5,185 nucleotides of DNA, taken from Campylobacteraceae bacterium. GTDB lineage: Bacteria > Campylobacterota > Campylobacteria > Campylobacterales > Sulfurovaceae. The notes under the pieces were generated by a model. That model was not told the origin of the DNA and did not search any database. It saw only the letters and a list, made by a program, of their open reading frames with translations. This document shows, piece by piece, positions 1 through 5,185 of the stretch. The position numbers were made by a program, and so were the translations under genes. Where the stretch lies: assembly GCA_026995985.1 (NCBI GenBank), contig JALWNF010000094.1, positions 1-5,185 of the forward strand, written 5' to 3'. Position 1 is the first letter of the stretch. Each line of letters starts with the position of its first letter.

Positions 1-243
1 ATTTTTATCTTTTCCTATACCAAAAGAGCGATATAGAAATCTGCTTATAAACCCCTCTTCCTTATCTAATTCTCTTAAGGTAAACAGTGTTGCTTCATAT
101 AGTTCTTTATTAAATTCATATCTATTATTTTTTAACTCTATTCTTGATTTTTCAAGTAGACTGTTTTCTAATTTTGATAATATCTCATCAAAAACATCTC
201 TACTACTATTTAAAATTTTATCTATATTTATTTTTGACGACAT
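1..243 (-). CDS. Hypothetical protein, 5' part only (runs off left edge)
   Basis: An open frame of 81 codons begins at the ATG at 243-241 and stays open to the left edge, so only the N-terminus is visible. The start is fixed by a strong Shine-Dalgarno, AAGGAGG, five bases upstream. The visible protein (begins MSSKINIDKILNSSRDVFDE) is rich in Lys, Glu, Asn and Leu. It has no signal peptide or transmembrane segment and reads as mostly helical, possibly with short coiled-coil stretches around residues 15-60. The last visible part (FISRFLYRSFGIGKDKN) is more basic and aromatic. I do not recognise a family. It is divergent from the M20/ATP-grasp operon and shares the 235 bp intergenic region with it, which alone does not imply a functional link. 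The coding call is fairly sure; the function is unknown. Confidence 0.75.
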   Translation of the reverse strand, partial: MSSKINIDKILNSSRDVFDEILSKLENSLLEKSRIELKNNRYEFNKELYEATLFTLRELDKEEGFISRFLYRSFGIGKDKN

Positions 244-248
244 CTAAA

Positions 249-255
249 CCTCCTT
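249..255 (-). promoter_or_regulatory. Strong Shine-Dalgarno of the left-edge gene
   Basis: On the minus strand AAGGAGG lies five bases before the ATG at 243. It is the most complete ribosome binding site in the window and decides the start of the partial gene. Confidence 0.8.
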
Positions 256-265
256 AGATTTTATT

Positions 266-271
266 ATTATA
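266..271 (-). promoter_or_regulatory. Possible -10 element for the left-edge gene
   Basis: On the minus strand TATAAT stands 23 bases before the start codon. It would give a very short leader of about 15-20 nt, just enough for the Shine-Dalgarno. No -35 box is evident. The region is so AT-rich that several other TATAAT-like words occur further upstream (about 300-360), so this is a tentative choice. Confidence 0.35.
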
Positions 272-405
272 ATGAAATAAGTTTAAGTTTTATGTTATTT
301 TATAATAAATAATATTTTTTTAAATTAGCATATATTTTATACTTTATAATTTATAAAATTCTAAGAAATAAAAGTAAAATTTTTACCTCTAATTGGGTTT
401 TTGAG

Positions 406-414
406 TGATATAAT
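406..414 (+). promoter_or_regulatory. Extended -10 promoter for the M20/ATP-grasp operon
   Basis: TGATATAAT matches an extended -10 (TGnTATAAT) exactly. T-runs lie upstream at 380-384 and 398-402, and no convincing -35 box is seen. Weak -35 regions with T-rich upstream DNA are typical of sigma70 promoters in epsilonproteobacteria. Transcription would begin near 420, giving a leader of roughly 58 nt before the ATG at 479. No other promoter-like element of this quality lies before the operon. Confidence 0.65.
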
Positions 415-478
415 TTCACAATTGTTTATCGGATTGGCTTTTTTAACATACAATTAATAAATAGATTCAAGAAAAAAA

Positions 479-1579
479 ATGACTTATTTCAGCGATTTAA
501 AAAAGATTGTCAATATTAACTCATATACAAAAAATAAATCTGGTGTAGATAAAATCTCTTATATTATGACACAATGGTTTAAAGAGCTAAATTTTAAAGT
601 AGAGAGCTTTAAACGCCAAGATATTGGTAACCACAACCTCTATACCTCTTCTAAAACTGATGGTCTCAAAATTCTTCTTTTAGGTCATAATGATACTGTT
701 TTTCCAGAGGGTAAGTTTGAAGAGTTTTCTGAAGACAGTGAGTGGGTCTATGGACCTGGTGTCTGTGACATGAAAGGTGGAAATATAGTTGCACTTCAAG
801 CTCTGCGTAATGTTTTTGCTCAAAATGGAAAGATTGAAAATATAGATATGCTTCTTGTCTCCGATGAGGAGACAGGCTCCGATGATAGTAAAGAGTTAAC
901 ATCTAAAGTTGCAAAAAACTATGATGTCTGTTTTGTCTTTGAAGCAGCAGGAGAGAACCTAGAGGTAGTTACAGGTCGTAAAGGGGTAGGAACTTTTACT
1001 ATTGAGATTGAGGGTAAAGCTTCTCATGCAGGAGTCCGTTATGCTAGTGGAGTCAATGCTAATCTTGAAGCTGCTTATAAACTCATAGAACTTACGAAAC
1101 TAACTAACTTAAAGATAGAAACAACAGTAAATGTTGGAAAGATAGAGGGGGGAATTGGAGCTAACACCATCTCCCCTAGTGCTACCCTACTTCTAGAGCT
1201 ACGTTACACAAAAAACTCTGAACGTGATAGACTTTTAGAAGCCCTAGAGCGTATTACCAATACATCTTATGTTGAGGGAACAAAAGCTACTCTATCTGGG
1301 CTTATTCAACGTGATGTTATGGAGACAAACAAGTCTCAACTAGAGCTTATTAAAAAAATAGAAAATTTTACAAATATAGAACTACCTACAGAAGAGCGTG
1401 GTGGAGTAAGCGATGCAAATATTGTTGCATCACAAGGAGTTACTACTATTGATGGATTTGGGCCTTTTGGAGATGGTGACCACACTATAAAAGAGAGAGC
1501 CTTAAAGAGTTCATTCAAGCAACGTATAGAGTTAATGACAAAGATACTTTTACATCATCAAAAGTATAAACAATTTTAA
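479..1579 (+). CDS. M20-family metallopeptidase/deacylase (carboxypeptidase G2-like), cytoplasmic
   Basis: This 366-residue protein should hydrolyse a peptide or N-acyl amide bond with two zinc ions. The full M20 set is visible: LLLGHNDTV (H70, D72), GPGVCDMKGG (bridging D97), SDEETGS (catalytic base E130 and zinc ligand E131), E155 in FVFEAAGE, H183 in ASHAG of the lid/dimerisation domain (about 165-275), and the C-terminal ligand H335 in GDGDHT. GGVSDAN (308-314) is also typical of the glutamate carboxypeptidase/CPG2 branch. There is no signal peptide, unlike secreted CPG2, so it acts in the cytoplasm. The start is secure: an in-frame stop lies at 458-460 and 479 is the first start after it. 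The Shine-Dalgarno is poor (only AAGAA-like). It is the first gene of an operon with two ATP-grasp genes, 15 bases from the next. This suggests it trims or deprotects their product. The exact substrate (acyl-amino acid, gamma-glutamyl or dipeptide) is not determinable here. Confidence 0.93.
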   Translation: MTYFSDLKKIVNINSYTKNKSGVDKISYIMTQWFKELNFKVESFKRQDIGNHNLYTSSKTDGLKILLLGHNDTVFPEGKFEEFSEDSEWVYGPGVCDMKGGNIVALQALRNVFAQNGKIENIDMLLVSDEETGSDDSKELTSKVAKNYDVCFVFEAAGENLEVVTGRKGVGTFTIEIEGKASHAGVRYASGVNANLEAAYKLIELTKLTNLKIETTVNVGKIEGGIGANTISPSATLLLELRYTKNSERDRLLEALERITNTSYVEGTKATLSGLIQRDVMETNKSQLELIKKIENFTNIELPTEERGGVSDANIVASQGVTTIDGFGPFGDGDHTIKERALKSSFKQRIELMTKILLHHQKYKQF

Positions 1580-1594
1580 AATAGGAGAAGAGAG

Positions 1595-2503
1595 ATGTCA
1601 GATAAACGAACAATTGGAATGTGGCTCTACAAAAATGGTGGAGGAGAAGCCATAGGAAAAAAGATTATAAAAAAACTTAGAGAACGAGATATTTTAACTA
1701 TTAACGATATAAACCTACGTCACGCAATAGCTAAAAATAAAAATATTATTCATAAAGGAATCAAACTAAACAAGCTTGACCTTTTCTTCTCCTATAATGC
1801 AGGGGAGCAGACTATCTATCAAACTTACCTATACCAAGCCCTCAATCGTGTTATTCCTACGATTAACTCATATGAAGCTTTTGCTTTAACAGAAGATAAG
1901 TTTCAAACATCATTTGTTTTAAGAAATGCAGGAGTAAAGACTGCCGACTATCGACTCTTTCACAGAGATGAAGCAGCCAAGTATTTAGAAAAAATTCTTA
2001 ACAAATGGGGAGGAATGGTCTATAAACCAACAAGTGGCTGGGGAGGAGCAGGTTTAGCTAAGATTGAAGACAATGAAGCACTAAACGCACTTCTACCTAC
2101 ACTAAATCAGAGTAATACAAGAGAGGTATTTGTTGAGCGTTTTATAAAATATGATAAATCTGATTTTAGAGTTGATATTGTAGATGGTAAGTATGTAGGT
2201 TGCTATGGACGAAGAGCTCCAGGAACTGACTGGAGGACAAATATAACATCTGGAGGGTCTGTATTTTTAAGAGAGTGTAATGATGAGATAATAAAACTAG
2301 CAAAAGCAGCAGCTAAAGCTTGTAAAATAGATATTGCAGGAGTAGATATTATTTATGACCAAGAGCATGAAGAGTATGTTGTACTAGAGGTAAATGGTAT
2401 TCCTGCTTTTGCAACACCAGAACAAGAGAAGATGGGTCTTAATTTTAATGATAAAAAGATAGACCTTATTGTAGATTTAATTGATAGAAAAACAAAAAAA
2501 TAA
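1595..2503 (+). CDS. RimK/LysX-like ATP-grasp amide ligase
   Basis: This 302-residue protein belongs to the ATP-grasp superfamily, which forms amide bonds through an acyl-phosphate using ATP and Mg. Residues 1-95 form an N-terminal pre-ATP-grasp region (begins TIGMWLYKNGG). ATP-grasp landmarks follow: ATP-binding K144 in VYKPTSGWGGAG with its glycine-rich loop, VERFI (180-184) at the adenine-binding hinge, DFRVDIVDGKYVG (190-202), RRAPGTDWRTNITSGG (206-221), and the metal ligands D251 (GVDIIYD), E265 and N267 (LEVNGIP). The length fits RimK, LysX and related amino-acid ligases. An AGGAG seven bases before the ATG supports the start. It sits between the M20 gene and a second ATP-grasp gene with 15 and 20 base gaps, so all three are probably co-transcribed. 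The acceptor is unknown: it could be a protein tail, a small peptide or a metabolite. Its core resembles the downstream gene, which suggests an old duplication. Confidence 0.9.
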   Translation: MSDKRTIGMWLYKNGGGEAIGKKIIKKLRERDILTINDINLRHAIAKNKNIIHKGIKLNKLDLFFSYNAGEQTIYQTYLYQALNRVIPTINSYEAFALTEDKFQTSFVLRNAGVKTADYRLFHRDEAAKYLEKILNKWGGMVYKPTSGWGGAGLAKIEDNEALNALLPTLNQSNTREVFVERFIKYDKSDFRVDIVDGKYVGCYGRRAPGTDWRTNITSGGSVFLRECNDEIIKLAKAAAKACKIDIAGVDIIYDQEHEEYVVLEVNGIPAFATPEQEKMGLNFNDKKIDLIVDLIDRKTKK

Positions 2504-2523
2504 ATAACATAAAGGAAAATAAT

Positions 2524-3984
2524 ATGGGCTTAAAAAACAAAGAACTACCAAAATTAGGATTTTTATATCTTGACTATGTATTACGCTTTTTTGACCACTC
2601 TAACTTTAAAGGGTGGCCAAACAAAATAGAGACTGTAACTTACCATTGGGGCAATGATAAAGATAGATTTATAGAAGAGGTTAAAAGAAAAAAAATTGAT
2701 GTACTTATAGGTAACATTCCTGCAACTGCCTATGAAACATTTAGAGAGATTGCTAGAGAGCTACCTCATGTAAGATTTATTCCGTCTCTAGACACACAAT
2801 TCTCAAATAAATCAAAAGAGAATGTTACTCGTTTTGCATGGAAATATGATTTACCTATTCCCAAAACTTATATATTTTACAATAGAAAAGAGGGTGAAAA
2901 GTTTTTAGAAAAAACAACTTATCCTAAAATAATAAAACGCTCTTATGGACCATCTAACTACGGTGGATATTTTGTTCATAAAGTTGACTCTAAAGAGGAG
3001 GCAAAAGAGCTTTTTGCTACTAAAAAGTATCACCCTATGTATATTCAAGATTTTATACCTATGGAGGCTGACATTAGGGTTATGCTAATTGGTCATAAGC
3101 CTGTTTGTGCATTTTGGAGAAGAGCCCCTAAAGGTGAGTGGTTAACTAACACTAGCCAAGGTGGGAGCATGGACTATATGAATGTTCCAAAATCTGTTTT
3201 AGACTTAGCTGTTAGAACCTCTAAAGCTGCAAATGCTGAGTATTGGGCATGTGATATTGCTTATGGTAAAGATGGAAAAGTACGCATATTGGAGTGTGCA
3301 ACTGCTTTTGCTGCTTTCCCATATATTAGAGATTGGATTGGTCAATATATTATGTGGCTTTTAAGTGATGGAAGATTTAAAAAACCTCATATTCCAATGT
3401 TTAACTGGGAAGAGCTTGGAAAAATCTCCTCTGACCTCTTAAGAACCATGAGACATATTACCTTTGGTCAATACAATCCATCTTATGATGGTGCTTACTT
3501 TGGCAAACGAAGAAAAATGTATGGAGAGAAAGAGGTATTTTTACATGAGTTAGACTCTACCTATAAGATGTATAAAGTAAAAGAGCGTACTTTTGAAGAG
3601 TGGCCAAGTGAAAAGTGGAACTACCAAGATAAATTTGCACTTAAAAATTTTAAGTCTATGAAGGTTCCAGCACTAAAAAAAGAAGAGGCTCCTGTTGTTT
3701 CAGAAGATGAGTCAACTCCTGCTGTTGAAATCTCAAATGATGATTTAGAGACTCTTTTAACTTCAGCAAAAGGTATTGGTAAAAAGAAACTTAAAAAGTT
3801 AACAGACAGATTCTCTCACCAAGCTATTATTAATATCTTAGAGTATGAACCAAAAATTCTTAAAGATGTAAAGGGTATCTATGATAGCACCATAGATAAT
3901 ATTATGGAAGTTTGGAATAACTATAAAAAAGCATTTTTAAAAGAGAACAAAGATGATAAAAAGAGAGAATTAGCTAAGTTATAA
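2524..3984 (+). CDS. ATP-grasp protein with C-terminal helix-hairpin-helix region; metal-site Asn replaced
   Basis: This 486-residue protein is much longer than a usual RimK-type ligase. Residues 1-95 are an N-terminal lobe and about 100-285 are the ATP-grasp core: K138 in IIKRSYGPSNYGG, YIQDFIPMEADIRV (173-186), RRAPKGEWLTNTSQGGS (199-215) and D244 (ACDIAYG). The block that should read E-x-N instead reads ECATAFAAF, giving E257 and Ala259 where the upstream paralogue has N267. Residues about 285-380 are aromatic and charged, of unknown fold. A low-complexity linker rich in Glu, Pro and Val (385-402) leads to a tail (406-473) with two helix-hairpin-helix-like units, around KGIGKKKLKKL and DVKGIYDSTIDNI. 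Such (HhH)2 tails commonly bind DNA, or proteins, without sequence specificity. AAGGA seven bases upstream marks the start. It ends the operon. It may be a ligase with altered metal binding or an inactive partner of the upstream enzyme. Confidence 0.87.
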   Translation: MGLKNKELPKLGFLYLDYVLRFFDHSNFKGWPNKIETVTYHWGNDKDRFIEEVKRKKIDVLIGNIPATAYETFREIARELPHVRFIPSLDTQFSNKSKENVTRFAWKYDLPIPKTYIFYNRKEGEKFLEKTTYPKIIKRSYGPSNYGGYFVHKVDSKEEAKELFATKKYHPMYIQDFIPMEADIRVMLIGHKPVCAFWRRAPKGEWLTNTSQGGSMDYMNVPKSVLDLAVRTSKAANAEYWACDIAYGKDGKVRILECATAFAAFPYIRDWIGQYIMWLLSDGRFKKPHIPMFNWEELGKISSDLLRTMRHITFGQYNPSYDGAYFGKRRKMYGEKEVFLHELDSTYKMYKVKERTFEEWPSEKWNYQDKFALKNFKSMKVPALKKEEAPVVSEDESTPAVEISNDDLETLLTSAKGIGKKKLKKLTDRFSHQAIINILEYEPKILKDVKGIYDSTIDNIMEVWNNYKKAFLKENKDDKKRELAKL

Positions 3985-3997
3985 CTATAAAATACTA

Positions 3998-4711
3998 TTA
4001 TGTGGGGAGATTACTATCACACCCCACAAACTCCTCAAATCTTTTTAAGTCTTCATTGTAACCAATACATACTATTGTATCTCCACTATCAAAACGATTC
4101 TCTACTCCTGAAGTAACAAATAGAAATTTATTTGTCAATCGCTTGTCTATCATACCAACCATAATAACCTTATACTCTTCAAAATCAAAATCATCTACCA
4201 TAATACCATCAATTGGTGAGCCTTTGGGTATAGATATCTCTTTAAAAGAGAACTCCTCATCAGGAGAAAGCAGTCGGTCAACCAATTTTGTAGTTACAGG
4301 CTTATGAACAATATTATGAAGACGATTTGCACTTACTTGATATAGGTCTATAATACGCTTTGCTCCTGCCATTTTTAACTTTTGTGTAGTATGTAGTGAG
4401 TCAGAAAGGGCAATAATAACAGTTTTAGGAAACAAAACATGAAGAGAGAGAGTTAAAAAGACATTATAGTGTTTATCCTCTAAGACACAAACTAAATAGT
4501 CCTCTTCTCTTACCTCTAACTCTTTAAGAGCTTCATCATCTGTAATATCAATCTGTTTTATATCAATATACCCATCAGCAAGAGCCTTTTCATAGGCTTC
4601 ATCACTAGAAAGAACTAAAGTTAGATGCAGATTCTCATAACTCAACTGTTCTGCGACAAAGGAAGAAGATTTGCTGTAACCAAACATAAATGCTCTCTTT
4701 TTATGTGCCAT
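3998..4711 (-). CDS. Stand-alone RCK (TrkA-N/TrkA-C) regulatory protein
   Basis: This 237-residue cytoplasmic protein has the layout of an RCK/KTN subunit that gates K+ channels or cation antiporters in response to nucleotides or ions. Residues about 5-125 are a Rossmann-like RCK_N domain: an opening beta strand and turn (AFMFGYSKSSSF), a second strand (LTLVLSSDE), then YLVCVLEDKHYNVFLTLSL and the AGAKRIIDLYQVSANRL block typical of the family. Residues about 150-222 form an RCK_C domain (begins FSFKEISIPKGSPIDG, ends GDTIVCIGYNEDLKRFEEF). No membrane segment is present, so it must act on a separate transporter, perhaps the one at the right edge. The GxGxxG nucleotide loop is degraded to GYSKSS (only G11 kept), and the usual acidic ribose-binding residue after strand two is Ser, so NAD(H) binding is doubtful. 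AGGAG ten bases upstream supports the ATG at 4711. It converges with the ATP-grasp operon, with 13 bases between the stop codons. Confidence 0.87.
   Translation of the reverse strand: MAHKKRAFMFGYSKSSSFVAEQLSYENLHLTLVLSSDEAYEKALADGYIDIKQIDITDDEALKELEVREEDYLVCVLEDKHYNVFLTLSLHVLFPKTVIIALSDSLHTTQKLKMAGAKRIIDLYQVSANRLHNIVHKPVTTKLVDRLLSPDEEFSFKEISIPKGSPIDGIMVDDFDFEEYKVIMVGMIDKRLTNKFLFVTSGVENRFDSGDTIVCIGYNEDLKRFEEFVGCDSNLPT
4001..4028. terminator. Possible hairpin terminator between convergent genes
   Basis: A perfect 7 bp inverted repeat (TGTGGGG at 4001-4007, CCCCACA at 4022-4028) encloses a 14 nt loop. It is notable because it is GC-rich in a very AT-rich region. It overlaps the last codons of the minus-strand RCK gene and lies 16 bases past the stop of the plus-strand operon. 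On the minus strand it is followed by A/T-rich DNA (ATAATAGTATTTTATAG) but not a clean T-run, and on the plus strand there is no immediate T-run. It could slow or end transcription from either side. The call is moderate to weak. Confidence 0.4.
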
Positions 4712-4726
4712 AATTTATTTACTCCT

Positions 4727-4771
4727 TTATAATTCATTTATTAAAAGTGGCTGGAGGTAATCATACTTCAT
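4727..4771 (-). CDS. Possible 14-codon ORF upstream of the RCK gene
   Basis: The minus strand holds ATG at 4771 with an AGGAG seven bases upstream, encoding MKYDYLQPLLINEL and then TAA at 4727-4729. The stop overlaps the Shine-Dalgarno of the RCK gene (TAAAGGAG), an arrangement suited to translational coupling. It is in the same frame as the RCK gene but separated from it by two stops. An in-frame ATG at 4792 would extend it to 21 residues, but without a better ribosome site. It could be a leader peptide, the remnant of a gene lost by deletion, or chance. The good ribosome site and tight spacing favour translation. No function can be given. Confidence 0.4.
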   Translation of the reverse strand: MKYDYLQPLLINEL

Positions 4772-4782
4772 TACTAAGCTCC
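4753..4782 (-). repeat. Inverted repeat masking the ribosome site of the small ORF
   Basis: In the minus-strand RNA, GGAG and GUAAU can pair with AUUAC and CUCC, giving a 9 bp stem with a 4 nt bulge (CUUA) and an 8 nt loop. The 5' arm contains the Shine-Dalgarno and touches the start codon of the 14-codon ORF. No T-run follows, so it does not look like a terminator. It could control translation of the small ORF and, by coupling, of the RCK gene. Confidence 0.45.
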
Positions 4783-4799
4783 TTTTGAGCATAGTCTTC

Positions 4800-5003
4800 T
4801 TAATGTGGTACAACTTCAATATGTGAGAGGCGTATATGTTCAGGTATAAACTCTGTAGTTTCTGTAGTTATAACATCTCTTTTAATTGTTTTGTTTTGGT
4901 CTCTTACATCTACTATTTCAGACTTTATATTCTTCTTGAGCTCTTTTTGACTACAACCTATTAGTAGAGTTAAACTAGTAAGTAATATTATAGTTTTATA
5001 CAT
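4800..5003 (-). CDS. Small putative lipoprotein
   Basis: This 67-residue protein starts with a classic lipoprotein signal: basic K3, a hydrophobic stretch (TIILLTSLTLLIG) and a lipobox LIGC with the acylated Cys at position 17. Ser at +2 gives no inner-membrane retention signal, so outer-membrane anchoring is likely if the E. coli rule holds. The mature part is only about 51 residues, charged and Thr-rich (KTIKRDVITTETTEF), with no recognised domain. AGGAAA about eight bases before the ATG at 5003 supports the start. It lies 50 bases after the membrane-protein gene and 88 before the RCK gene on the same strand, so it is probably part of that transcript. Its role is unknown. A linker or accessory role for the transporter is only a guess from position. 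Confidence 0.72.
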   Translation of the reverse strand: MYKTIILLTSLTLLIGCSQKELKKNIKSEIVDVRDQNKTIKRDVITTETTEFIPEHIRLSHIEVVPH

Positions 5004-5035
5004 TTTTGTTTCCTAATAATATAATTTTAGAAACT

Positions 5036-5041
5036 ATTATA
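5036..5041 (-). promoter_or_regulatory. Possible -10 element before the lipoprotein gene
   Basis: TATAAT on the minus strand lies in the 50 bp gap between the membrane-protein stop (5054) and the lipoprotein start (5003). It would give a leader of about 25 nt. No good -35 is seen. It would be an internal promoter letting the lipoprotein and RCK genes be read without the upstream gene. AT-richness makes a chance match easy. Confidence 0.35.
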
Positions 5042-5053
5042 AACCTTTTTAAC

Positions 5054-5185
5054 TTAATGCAACTCTATCAATCCAAAGATAATAATAAAGAGTATCTCTG
5101 TAACTAAAGAGGCTCTAACTACTTGAGAGTTTAAATTGTCTCCATTTTTTAAAGCTATTGCCATTGTTAATCCTGCCATTATACC
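5054..5185 (-). CDS. Membrane protein, 3' end only; likely cation:proton antiporter
   Basis: An open frame from the right edge reads 43 residues and stops at TAA 5056-5054. The tail is hydrophobic: a Gly/Ala helix piece (GIMAGLTMAIALKNG), a short polar loop (DNLNSQVV), then a last transmembrane helix (ASLVTEILFIIIFGLIEL) ending in His. This pattern of a Gly-rich helix, a loop of about 10 residues and a final helix holding T-E-I-x-F resembles the C-terminal end of the membrane domain of CPA-type cation:proton antiporters. The RCK gene downstream on the same strand fits, because RCK domains control such transporters. With only 43 residues, the membrane-protein call is solid but the antiporter call is an inference; another secondary transporter is possible. 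If it is an antiporter, it ends without a fused RCK domain, which would explain the separate RCK gene. Confidence 0.6.
   Translation of the reverse strand, partial: GIMAGLTMAIALKNGDNLNSQVVRASLVTEILFIIIFGLIELH

Larger units (their letters stand above)
244..478. other. Divergent AT-rich intergenic region
   Basis: This 235 bp stretch between two divergently read genes has no credible ORF and is almost pure A/T from about 258 to 380. It must hold the promoters of both flanking genes. The best visible element is the extended -10 at 406-414 reading right. A CAATTG palindrome at 419-424 is too short to call an operator. I see no RNA gene or transcription terminator. Confidence 0.7.

Noticed and set aside
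258..380. Replication origin or attachment site in the AT-rich intergenic region
   Set aside because: No DnaA-box cluster, iterons, integrase gene or paired direct repeats are seen. A/T bias alone explains the short palindromes.
419..424. CAATTG palindrome as an operator
   Set aside because: Six bases in AT-rich DNA is expected by chance, and no longer symmetric site surrounds it.
666..902. Minus-strand 78-codon open frame inside the M20 gene
   Set aside because: It lies opposite conserved M20 active-site codons, has no ribosome site, and its His/Tyr-rich product looks like an antisense artefact.
1336..1518. Minus-strand 60-codon open frame inside the M20 gene
   Set aside because: It is the antisense of the conserved GGVSDAN and GDGDHT region and has no family likeness or ribosome site.
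2504..2523. Terminator or promoter between the two ATP-grasp genes
   Set aside because: The 20 base gap holds only a Shine-Dalgarno, with no hairpin or -10 element, so the genes are read together.
479..3984. LysW-dependent lysine/arginine biosynthesis cluster
   Set aside because: An M20 enzyme and an ATP-grasp recall LysK and LysX, but there is no small carrier with an EDWGE end and no kinase, reductase or aminotransferase gene in the window.
1595..3984. GAK-type ATP-grasp system
   Set aside because: The ligases are RimK-like, but no HprK-like kinase or amphi-Trp partner is present.

Overview
The window is AT-rich, with dense gene packing, A/T-ending codons and TATAAT-like -10 elements without clear -35 boxes. 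This suits a Campylobacterota (epsilonproteobacterial) genome such as a Sulfurimonas or Sulfurovum relative. That placement is inferred from style and composition, since no rRNA or taxonomic marker gene is present. I see no IS element, CRISPR array, tRNA or rRNA.

Layout: (1) 1-243, minus strand, the 5' part of an unrecognised gene that runs off the left edge. (2) 244-478, a divergent, very AT-rich intergenic region with a good extended -10 promoter reading right. (3) 479-3984, plus strand, a compact three-gene operon: a cytoplasmic M20-family metallopeptidase/deacylase, a RimK/LysX-like ATP-grasp ligase, and a second, longer ATP-grasp protein with a C-terminal double helix-hairpin-helix region. 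(4) 3998-5185, minus strand, convergent with the operon: the 3' end of a membrane protein that looks like a cation:proton antiporter, a small lipoprotein, a possible 14-codon ORF inside an RNA hairpin, and a stand-alone RCK (TrkA-N/TrkA-C) protein.

The plus-strand operon is the most interesting part. Its two ATP-grasp proteins share a distinctive core (an RRAP...W.TN..GGS block) and are probably ancient paralogues. The first keeps the normal ATP/Mg residues. The second has Ala where the metal-binding Asn should be, and carries the HhH tail. With an M20 amidohydrolase upstream, the set looks like a make-and-trim amide/peptide pathway: an ATP-dependent ligase joins an amino acid or peptide to an acceptor, and the M20 enzyme hydrolyses or deprotects it. 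The substrate cannot be read from the sequence. The usual partners of known ATP-grasp/M20 pathways, such as a LysW-type carrier, are not in the window.

The minus-strand cluster looks like a monovalent-cation transport unit: antiporter, envelope lipoprotein and cytoplasmic RCK sensor. The RCK protein has a degraded nucleotide-binding glycine motif.
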